This document shows, piece after piece, positions 34,478 through 40,448 of a DNA stretch of 40,448 nt; the first letter of the stretch is position 1; each line of letters starts with the position of its first letter. The notes under the pieces were generated by a model. The model saw only the letters and a program-made list of their open reading frames with translations. It was not told where the DNA came from and made no database searches. The DNA is taken from contig JAVJSD010000078.1 in assembly GCA_040219575.1 (NCBI GenBank), positions 1 to 40,448 of the forward strand, given 5' to 3'. This stretch comes from JAVJSD01 sp040219575 (GTDB lineage Bacteria > Planctomycetota > Planctomycetia > Pirellulales > Pirellulaceae). Position numbers and translations under genes: made by a program.

Positions 34478-36075
34478 TTGGCCGCCTCGAGTCGAGCCCG
34501 GCGCAACCGCACGATCGAGGTGGGATGCAGCTTGTAACCCTTCACGTTGTCGCGCAGCGCGATGCGGACCTCGGTATGCACCAGCGGCACGACCGGCGCC
34601 TCCTTGACGATCAACTCCTGCGCCTGGTGATAGAGCGCCTCGCGCTTGGCCGTGTCGGTCTCGTGCTGCGCCTGCGTGAGCAACGCGTGCAGTTCGTCGC
34701 TGCGGAAGCGGCTGGTGTTGTTGCCCATCTCGCTGATGTTGTCTTGATCGACCAGCGTGTACAGAAAGTTGTCGGGGTCGTTGTTGTCCGACGACCAGCC
34801 GATCAGGCCGAGTTCGAAGTCGCCGCTCATCAGTCGTTCGAAGTGCCGGGCGTTGGGCGTGGGGCGGACGGAAACCTCGATGCCGATCTGCCGCAGCGCG
34901 TCCTTGATGAAGGCCGCCGTTTCGACCGGCTGCTGCATGTAGGGGCGGGGGCGGTCCATCACCGAAAGCTCGAGCTTCAGCGGCAGCGAGAAGCCTTCCT
35001 CGGCCGCCGCCTCTTCGAGAAGTGTCTTCGCCTCGATCGGATCGTATTGCGTGTCGACCAGTTCGTCGTAAAGGGCGTTGTGGTGGCCCCACATGGAGTA
35101 CGGCATCATATTCACCGCCGGCCGTGCGTAGCCGGAGTAGTACTGCTGGACGAGCGTCTTCTTGTCGATCGCCTTGGAAATCGCCTGCCGCACTTTGCGG
35201 TTATTCAGCGGCGGCTTGGTGGTCTGCATCGTCAGGTAACCCACGTTCAGCCCCGGCTGATGCTGGGTGACGATGCCCGGCTCCTTAGCCACGGCGTCGA
35301 GCACGGTGGGCGGCAGGTTGTCGGCGATGTGGATTTCCCCCAAGGCGATCTGCCGGCGGCGCGTCTCGTCGTCGCTGACCGGCACGAACACCGCACGCTG
35401 CACCTCCGCCGGCTCGCCCCAATAGTCTTCATTGGCCTCCAACACAAGCTGTTGGTCCTTCTGCCACGATTTGAAGCGAAACGGACCGGTTCCGACCGGT
35501 TGCTTGGTGAAGCTCTCCTTCAGTTTCTTCACCGCCGTGGGACTGACGATGCTGGCGGGAAACATCGCCATGTTGGCCAGGAACACGGCGCTGGGCTCTT
35601 TCAACGTGAATTGCACGGTGTCGTCGTCCACCGCCTCGACCCTTTCGATCATGGTGTAATTCGGCCGATAGGGGCGCGCGGTGGTGTACACGTGCGGATG
35701 ATCTTCCTGCAGCATGCGCTCGAAGCTGAACACCACCGCCTCGGCGTTCATCGGCGTGCCGTCGTGAAACTTCACGTCGGGGCGAAGATGGAAGGTCCAG
35801 GTGAGGCCGTCGTCGCTCTGCTCCCAGCGCTCGGCCAGCCCGGGCACGAGTTCGGTGGTCTCTTCGGCGTAGGTCACCAATGGCTCGAACACGTTGACGA
35901 TCACCTTGATCGACTCGCCGTTGTCGGTGCTGACCGGATCGAGCCGGTCGGCGTCGCTGCCGCGCCCGTAGATCAGCGTCTGCGTATCGCCGCCGGCGCC
36001 CGGACCGCCGCAACCGCAGCAGAACAACAAACCGCCAAGCAGTGCCGTCGACAGAAGCATCGCGCCGTGTTTCAT
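34474..36075 (-). CDS. Peptide ABC transporter binding lipoprotein (SBP family 5)
   Basis: A 533-residue solute-binding protein. The N-terminus (MLLSTALLGGLLFCCGC) is a lipoprotein signal, so it is anchored to a membrane facing the periplasm. Family 5 signatures include LVPGLAERWEQSDDGLTWTFHLRPDVKFHDGTPMNAEAVVFS (about 75-116) and PVGTGPFRFKSW (about 182). The fold should capture di- or oligopeptides, or other small ligands such as nickel chelates. ATG 36075 is used because it begins the signal. A promoter lies at 36121-36148 on this strand. ATPase subunits are absent from the locus. Confidence 0.92.
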   Translation of the reverse strand: MKHGAMLLSTALLGGLLFCCGCGGPGAGGDTQTLIYGRGSDADRLDPVSTDNGESIKVIVNVFEPLVTYAEETTELVPGLAERWEQSDDGLTWTFHLRPDVKFHDGTPMNAEAVVFSFERMLQEDHPHVYTTARPYRPNYTMIERVEAVDDDTVQFTLKEPSAVFLANMAMFPASIVSPTAVKKLKESFTKQPVGTGPFRFKSWQKDQQLVLEANEDYWGEPAEVQRAVFVPVSDDETRRRQIALGEIHIADNLPPTVLDAVAKEPGIVTQHQPGLNVGYLTMQTTKPPLNNRKVRQAISKAIDKKTLVQQYYSGYARPAVNMMPYSMWGHHNALYDELVDTQYDPIEAKTLLEEAAAEEGFSLPLKLELSVMDRPRPYMQQPVETAAFIKDALRQIGIEVSVRPTPNARHFERLMSGDFELGLIGWSSDNNDPDNFLYTLVDQDNISEMGNNTSRFRSDELHALLTQAQHETDTAKREALYHQAQELIVKEAPVVPLVHTEVRIALRDNVKGYKLHPTSIVRLRRARLEAAK

Positions 36076-36120
36076 TGCATCGTCACGAAAGAAAGTCACC
36101 GGGTGGTTTGGCGGTGCGTC

Positions 36121-36148
36121 ATTCTAGACAGATCCCCGCCACAAACAA
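36121..36148 (-). promoter_or_regulatory. Promoter of the peptide transport operon
   Basis: On the minus strand TTGTTT (36148-36143) and TAGAAT (36126-36121) are 16 bases apart. Transcription would start near 36113, giving a leader of about 38 bases before ATG 36075. This is the best promoter match on this strand in the window. Confidence 0.65.
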
Positions 36149-36276
36149 TGGAGCCGCCCAGCAGGTAGCGTCCTCGTCGCGTGTCGCCGATACAAGCACG
36201 ATGCGCGAGCGAGTGAGTGCGGTTCACGGAAAACTCACTTGCTTGCGCCGCGTGCTAATTTTCTCATCCCTCGCGA

Positions 36277-37617
36277 CTACGGCGACAGTTCCGGACGCTG
36301 CGAGAGAACGACTTCCAGCGAAACGCGTTGGCTGCCGCGATACAGCACCATCGGCACCCGGGCGCCGACGGGGGTCTTGCCGACCTGGCGGCTGAGCGTC
36401 ATCGGACTGTCGATCTCGACCCCGTCGAAGCGGGTCACCACGTCGCCGACCTGCACGCCCGCGCTGCCGGCGGGGGAAGGACCGAAATCGTCGACGATCA
36501 GGGCGATGTGCGCGCCGCGAGCCGCGGGCAGTCCGAGCTTTTCGGCCAACTCGTCGTCGACCGCTTCGAGGCTGACGCCCAGCCATCCGCGCTCGACGCG
36601 CTGCTTGGTTTTCAGCCGCCGGTACACATCCCGCGCGACGTCGGAGGGAATCGCGAAACTGATTCCCTGGTACGTCTGCCCGACGATCGCCGTGTTGATG
36701 CCCACCACGCGGCCTTGCGCGTCGACCAGGGGACCGCCGCTGTTGCCCGGATTCACGGCCGCGTCGGTCTGCAGAAAATCCTGATAGATGGTGCCGGCCT
36801 GCCCGGCGCGGTTCTTGGCGCTGAGGATGCCGAACGTGATGCTCCGCTCCAGGCCGAACGGACTTCCCACGGCCCACACCAGCGAGCCGACCTGCAAGTG
36901 GTCGCTGTCGCCCCACTCGGCGGCGATCAGTTCATCGGCCTCGATCTTCAACAGGGCCAGGTCGGTCTCGCTGTCGTGGCCGACCGCCAACGCCTCGACG
37001 GTGCGGCCGTCGCTGAGATGGACGTCGACCCGGCTCGAATCGCGAATCACGTGGTAGTTGGTGAGAATGAAGCCGCTATCCTCCATGATCACGCCCGAGC
37101 CCTGCCCCTGCCGAGTTCGACGACGCGGCGGGATCAGATTCTCGACCTCTCCCTGCTCCTCCGAATCGATGCTGGTGGTGTTGATGTGCACCACGCTGGG
37201 GCCGACGCGCTGGGAGACGAGTTGGAACGACTGCGACAGACCGGCCAGCGGCGTGTCGCCAAGTTTCGTGCCCGCCATTTCGTACTCGGCCCGTTGCCGG
37301 CCCCGCGTCATCGAGTACTGAATCTCCTCGGCCAGGTTGGGAACGATGAACCGCGCGCCGAGCAAGACGACCACGGCCGCCGCCAACCAACCGAAGATCG
37401 TCACCGCCACCCGCGACGCGGCCGGATGCACGCCGGTCGGCGCGGCGACTGGCGCGTCGGTCTTGCCGGCCGACACCATCTGCACGTGCGAACGGTCCCG
37501 CTGCGGCGCCGCCGCCGAATCGCCGGTCGCCCAGGTGGTGTAGACCTCGGTCGATTCCAGGAACTGGATCGGCTCCGGCGAGGGATCGGCATCGTGCGAA
37601 GGGAGTTCTTCCTGCAT
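36277..37617 (-). CDS. HtrA/DegP-like serine protease with one PDZ domain
   Basis: A 446-residue trypsin-like protease. About 70 cytoplasmic residues precede one membrane helix (VAVTIFGWLAAAVVVLLGARFIV, about 70-92), so the protease domain is periplasmic and membrane-anchored. The triad is intact: H189 in TNYHVI, D219 in ETDLALLKI and S293 in GNSGGPL. The PDZ domain covers about 340-435 (RGWLGVSLEAVDDELAEKLGL, then GVQVGDVVTRFDGVEI). Such proteases degrade or signal damaged envelope proteins. DegP has two PDZ domains; one PDZ plus an anchor is DegS-like. The gene is minus-strand, just upstream of the transport operon but separated by 201 bases and a promoter. Confidence 0.93.
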   Translation of the reverse strand: MQEELPSHDADPSPEPIQFLESTEVYTTWATGDSAAAPQRDRSHVQMVSAGKTDAPVAAPTGVHPAASRVAVTIFGWLAAAVVVLLGARFIVPNLAEEIQYSMTRGRQRAEYEMAGTKLGDTPLAGLSQSFQLVSQRVGPSVVHINTTSIDSEEQGEVENLIPPRRRTRQGQGSGVIMEDSGFILTNYHVIRDSSRVDVHLSDGRTVEALAVGHDSETDLALLKIEADELIAAEWGDSDHLQVGSLVWAVGSPFGLERSITFGILSAKNRAGQAGTIYQDFLQTDAAVNPGNSGGPLVDAQGRVVGINTAIVGQTYQGISFAIPSDVARDVYRRLKTKQRVERGWLGVSLEAVDDELAEKLGLPAARGAHIALIVDDFGPSPAGSAGVQVGDVVTRFDGVEIDSPMTLSRQVGKTPVGARVPMVLYRGSQRVSLEVVLSQRPELSP

Positions 37618-37663
37618 GGGCGCTCAGACGCGAAAAGGGGAGCGTGCGGAACGAGATGCTTCG

Positions 37664-37669
37664 ATTATA
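37664..37669 (-). promoter_or_regulatory. -10 box (TATAAT) of the HtrA-like gene
   Basis: On the minus strand this reads CGTATAATCGAAG, 46 bases ahead of ATG 37617. TTGGGG is 19 bases farther upstream, a weak -35. It shares TATAATCGA with two other genes here. Confidence 0.5.
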
Positions 37670-37878
37670 CGAAAAACGTCTCCCCGCGCCCCAAAATGCA
37701 CCAAACGGCAAGTTCGCTCGCTGGAACCTGGTTCGCCTTGAGGCCGGTGGGCACGCCAGTCCGCCGCCGATCGGCGGCGATGTGCAAGAACCCAGGAAAC
37801 CGGTTGCGGACGGCCGTTCGTCAAAAAAATCGCCTAAAAATGCAGCATTTCCCCCAAATGGACAGCCATACAGCACCC

Positions 37879-38934
37879 TCAACGCACCTCCTGCGCTGCA
37901 CCGGCGTCGGCCGCTTTGTAGAAGGCGAAGATCGTCTGCAAGACGTGCAGCCCTTCCTCCGAGGTGATCGGGGGCGCCGCCAGTCCGGCGCTGAATCGCA
38001 CCGCCGCGCGGACGAACGGCTGATAGCTCCGCAAGCCCTTGGGATATTCGAACGTCTGGACGACCGGCTTGTCGGCGGCCCGGCTGGAGTACCACTCGAG
38101 CGGCTCCTCCTCGAACGTCGACAATCGCAGCCAGCCGTCCTCGCCCCAGATCTGCATGTGCGAGTGGTAGCGTTTCACATTTTCCTTGTACGCCTTGTCG
38201 AGGTAAAAGCCCGACAGCATCGTTCCCAGCACGCCGTCGCTGAACTTCAGACTGACGGCCGCCGAATCCTCGACGTCGATCGGTTGACCGCCCACCACGT
38301 CGTAAAAGCCGGCCACGCGCTCCACCCGCAGCCCCGTGACGTACATCGCCATGTCGAGCCAGTGAATCCCCAGCCAGGCGAGATGCCCGCCGCCGGCGCG
38401 GGCCTTCGAGCCGCGCCACGAATCGCGATAGTCGGGCCGCTTCAGCCGCGCCTGGTCGGCCACCAGGTGCATGTTGACGCCGTACAGCTTGCCCAGCAGG
38501 CCCTGGTTGACGATCCGCCGCGCCTCCTGCACCGGCGCGTGGGGGCGATTGGCCAGGGCCAGCATGACCTGCAGGTGCTTGCTCTGGGCCTTGCGCACCA
38601 GCGGCGCGAAATCTTCGACGCGGACGCAGGCCGGCTTCTCGGTCAGCACGTGGCAGCCGGCCTCCAGGCCGGCGTCGATCACCGCCGGCGTATTGCGCGG
38701 CTCCATGCTGACCAGCAGCAGCTTGGCTTGGGTTTTCGCCAGCAGCTTGGCGATGCTACGGTATTCGCCGGTGAGTTTGTCCCCCAGGATCTCCCGCGCC
38801 TCGGCCAGCGACTCGCCGCTCACATCGGCGATCGCCACGTGCGCGACTTCCGGCGTCTCGGCCAGCGACGAGAAAAACTCGCCCAGATGCGCCCCTTTCA
38901 TTTCCGTCGCCACCGCCACGTCGATGGTTTCCAC
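37879..38934 (-). CDS. Gfo/Idh/MocA-family protein with an atypical nucleotide-binding start
   Basis: A 351-residue protein starting at GTG 38934, six bases after GAGGAG; no ATG opens the domain. The family E-K-P motif is present (HVLTEKPACV, about 96), as are GGGHLAWLGIHWLDMAMYVTG and DGVLGTMLSGFYLDKAY from the C-terminal substrate domain. However, the N-terminal G-x-G-x-x-G that binds NAD(P) is replaced by VATEMKGAHLG, so cofactor binding is uncertain. Family members oxidise or rearrange sugars and inositols. The gene has a -10 box at 38968-38973 and no sugar genes beside it. Confidence 0.85.
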   Translation of the reverse strand: METIDVAVATEMKGAHLGEFFSSLAETPEVAHVAIADVSGESLAEAREILGDKLTGEYRSIAKLLAKTQAKLLLVSMEPRNTPAVIDAGLEAGCHVLTEKPACVRVEDFAPLVRKAQSKHLQVMLALANRPHAPVQEARRIVNQGLLGKLYGVNMHLVADQARLKRPDYRDSWRGSKARAGGGHLAWLGIHWLDMAMYVTGLRVERVAGFYDVVGGQPIDVEDSAAVSLKFSDGVLGTMLSGFYLDKAYKENVKRYHSHMQIWGEDGWLRLSTFEEEPLEWYSSRAADKPVVQTFEYPKGLRSYQPFVRAAVRFSAGLAAPPITSEEGLHVLQTIFAFYKAADAGAAQEVR

Positions 38935-38967
38935 AAGCAACTCCTCATCGGCAGGGATTTTGGTTCG

Positions 38968-38973
38968 ATTATA
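38968..38973 (-). promoter_or_regulatory. -10 box (TATAAT) of the Gfo/Idh-like gene
   Basis: On the minus strand this reads GGTATAATCGAACC, 33 bases ahead of GTG 38934. The short leader still fits the GAGGAG ribosome-binding site. No -35 is recognisable. Confidence 0.5.
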
Positions 38974-39150
38974 CCCATACTCGGCCGGCCGATTCCCGGC
39001 GACCTCCGGGCCTCCGCGTCTCCCTCCGCGTCTCCCTCCGCGACGCCCAGTCGATTTCGGTCTTATGGGCCGGCGACGGGCCCCGCCGGCCCATCGCCGG
39101 GCGGTTGAGATCTCTTCCCAACAACCATCGCACGACGGCGTGGGTTGCGG

Positions 39151-39156
39151 TAGAAT
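39151..39156 (+). promoter_or_regulatory. Possible -10 box (TAGAAT) of the cold-shock gene
   Basis: TAGAAT lies 79 bases before ATG 39236, allowing a leader of about 70 bases. Cold-shock mRNAs usually have long leaders. The -35 is weak, and a T-run occurs at 39217-39224. Confidence 0.35.
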
Positions 39157-39235
39157 GCCAGCTTCGCAGTGACGCCGCCTGAACCCATTTCGTGCTGCCA
39201 ATCCTGCTGGACACCCTTTTTTTGGATTTCGACAA

Positions 39236-39433
39236 ATGGCAGAAGGTACGATCAAGCGGCTGACGGACAAGGGCTTCGGTTTCATCGACGGCGGCGGCGA
39301 GAAGGACATGTTCTTTCATTCCTCCAGCCTCGTCGGCGTGAGCTACGACGAACTGCGCGAAGGACAGCGCGTCTCCTACACCGAGGGGCGTGGACCGAAG
39401 GGCCCCTGCGCCGAAAACGTCAAAGTCATCTGA
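39236..39433 (+). CDS. Cold-shock domain protein
   Basis: A 65-residue CspA-family RNA/DNA chaperone. RNP1 is KGFGFI (12-17) and RNP2 is DMFFH (24-28), both intact, and the beta-barrel continues to VSYTEGRGPKG and the terminal AENVKVI. The length is typical. Cold-shock proteins melt RNA secondary structure and help translation under stress or in rapid growth. A 35-residue basic protein follows 45 bases downstream and is probably co-transcribed. Confidence 0.93.
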   Translation: MAEGTIKRLTDKGFGFIDGGGEKDMFFHSSSLVGVSYDELREGQRVSYTEGRGPKGPCAENVKVI

Positions 39434-39478
39434 CGTCGCCCACAACGGCCCCGGTTTCCAACGCAAGGAGTCCCGACC

Positions 39479-39586
39479 ATGGGCGACAAAGGAAGTAAGG
39501 ACAAAGGCAAACGGGAAGCGCAGAAAAAAGCCCTCCGTACGCCGAAGGAAAAGCGCAAGCTGCGGATCGAAAAGAAGAACAAGTAG
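39479..39586 (+). CDS. 35-residue lysine-rich protein
   Basis: A tiny frame from ATG 39479 to TAG 39586 with an ideal AAGGAG eight bases upstream. The product is strongly basic: it starts MGDKGSKDKGKREAQKK and continues with TPKEKRKLRIEKKNK. It has no membrane segment and looks like a nucleic-acid-binding peptide. Similar lysine-rich mini-proteins occur in other bacteria, but I cannot name the family. It follows the cold-shock gene by 45 bases, so a shared transcript and RNA-related role are likely. Confidence 0.7.
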   Translation: MGDKGSKDKGKREAQKKALRTPKEKRKLRIEKKNK

Positions 39587-40163
39587 CTTCGCCGCCTGAC
39601 CGACCGTCCCTCAAACCAACTGCCCGTCAACCGATCGCCCCTCGACGGATCGCCGACCCGCGCTGGTGGAACGCGCCCAGCCCTCGTCGTGTGATGCAAC
39701 GTTGTGCGAATCAACGTCGTGCGATGCAACGTCGTGCGACAGAGCGACAGAGCGAGGGAGCGCGGGAGCCGCGGCAGCGGCGATGGAAAATAGCCCACGG
39801 CGTGAGCCGTGGGTGACAATGGCCGCGCATCGCGCGCAAGCCCCGGCAGGGGCGCCGGAACCGCCGCGCGCCATGTCGCTGACCGCCCGCAGCAAGTCCG
39901 CGAGATCACGTCGCCGCGCTGCCTTCGCGCAATTCAGCCTCATTGGCGAACTTCGTGGTGTCACCCGCCGGCGGGCGCCGGGTTGCCGGCCGTCGTCGGA
40001 GGCCGATGCGATGAGAAAACACGAAGCTCACGAAGAGCACGAAGAATGCTCGGAAGGATCAACACGTTCGGTCCTGCCCTGGGAATAGCGTCGCTGGGCC
40101 AGTCAGGCGACAGCCGCGTGAATCGGGCCGCATCGAAGACGGTTTATCGCCGTATCGCCTTCT
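39587..40163. repeat. Gene-free stretch with a 15-bp repeat and a GTGA hairpin
   Basis: A 15-base unit, GTCGTGCGATGCAAC with variants, occurs 3.7 times at 39686-39740. CCCACGGC-GTGA-GCCGTGGG (39794-39813) is a perfect 8-base-pair hairpin with the same loop as the other GTGA hairpins. A CACGAAG-rich segment lies at about 40018-40045. No convincing gene is seen on either strand. Confidence 0.6.
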
Positions 40164-40433
40164 CCGCCGCAGGCGGTGTTAGGCCCGGCGTTTACGCCGG
40201 GGTGATTCGCTGCGAGACCAGTGGCCGCAGGGCCGTTTACGGTCCTTCTCGCCTCTCTGGCTTTAGCCCTTGGTGACAGGCGACACCCTGCCTCGCTCGA
40301 AGGGCTAAAGCCCGAATGACCCCCGTAAGGGCCGTGAACGGCCCTGAGGCGGAAAAGCGCCGGCGACTCGCAAGCCCGGCGTGAACGCCGGGCCTAACAC
40401 TGCCTGCGGCGGAAAAGGACCGTGAACGGCCCT
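40164..40433. mobile_element. Transposase-free element built from RAYT-type hairpins
   Basis: The left side has CCGCC-GCA-GGCGG (40164-40176) and CCCGGCG-TTTA-CGCCGGG (40184-40201), then an AGGGCCGT-type hairpin (40229-40246). The right side has AGGGCCGT..ACGGCCCT (40328-40345), CCCGGCG-TGAA-CGCCGGG (40375-40392), a GCCTGCGGCGG stem and another AGGACCGT-type copy (40416-40433), mostly in inverse order. A perfect 13-base inverted repeat (40259-40271 and 40300-40312) lies in the centre. The hairpins match those of the RAYT element at 19571-20307, so this looks like a non-autonomous relative. Confidence 0.7.
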
Positions 40434-40448
40434 CAGTAGTCACCGAAC

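Noticed and set aside
36328..39108. 926-codon plus-strand frame across the HtrA-like and Gfo/Idh-like genes
   Set aside because: It runs through two real minus-strand genes and their spacer. The product has no recognisable domain.
40014..40050. CACGAAG-rich string as a gene or binding array
   Set aside because: Too short and irregular to support a function.

Overview
The window looks like chromosomal DNA from a GC-rich planctomycete, most likely of the Pirellulales/Rhodopirellula type. The evidence is a giant PSCyt1/DUF1549/DUF1553 protein (12275-15496), a secreted arylsulfatase-type enzyme, a DUF1598-like protein, a tandem-winged-helix GntR regulator, many spacers filled with small hairpin repeats, and sigma70-like -10 boxes (TATAAT, TACAAT, TAGAAT) in otherwise very GC-rich spacers. 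No rRNA, tRNA, CRISPR array or phage was seen.

Layout. 1-4312: the end of a truncated gene, a Tet-type MFS exporter (minus), and an overlapping pair formed by a PaaK-like acyl-CoA ligase and a cysteine-desulfurase-like PLP enzyme. 4671-10343: a three-gene membrane module (GAF-HlyD fusion, secreted HlyD adaptor, PqqD/RRE-like + site-2-protease + HlyD fusion), then a GntR/FCD regulator with its own promoter and candidate operators. 11440-15496 (minus): the PSCyt1/DUF1549/DUF1553 protein followed by a compositionally different ATP-grasp gene. 15642-15976: a dense cluster of hairpin repeats. 16001-19465: a secreted lethal-factor-like metallopeptidase, a GT4 glycosyltransferase, an almost ORF-free stretch behind a good promoter, and a FlgM-like anti-sigma factor. 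19571-20307: an IS200-like RAYT transposase framed by inverted sets of REP-like hairpins. 20489-25755: a DUF1598-like secreted protein, an SppA-like lipoprotein without its catalytic dyad, a small secreted protein and a sulfatase. 26197-32464: a GH38-like protein, cmk, plsC, a lipoprotein MsrB and an XdhC-family protein. 32572-38934 (minus): oligopeptide permeases and binding protein without ATPases, an HtrA-like protease and an atypical Gfo/Idh/MocA protein. 39236-39586: a cold-shock protein and a 35-residue basic protein. The end (40164-40433) holds a transposase-free element built from the same hairpins as the RAYT element.

How the genes work together. The clearest candidate for an undescribed system is 4671-10343. 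Three proteins share the membrane-fusion (barrel-sandwich hybrid) architecture; one carries a cytoplasmic GAF sensor and another couples a peptide-recognition-like PqqD domain to an intramembrane zinc protease. This suggests sensing, processing and export of a peptide or envelope component, but no precursor, radical-SAM enzyme or TolC is present here. A second theme is repeats: several intergenic hairpins keep a GTGA (GNRA-type) loop while their stem sequences differ and stay paired. A third is catalytic-residue loss: the SppA-like, GH38-like and Gfo/Idh-like proteins all lack family signature residues.
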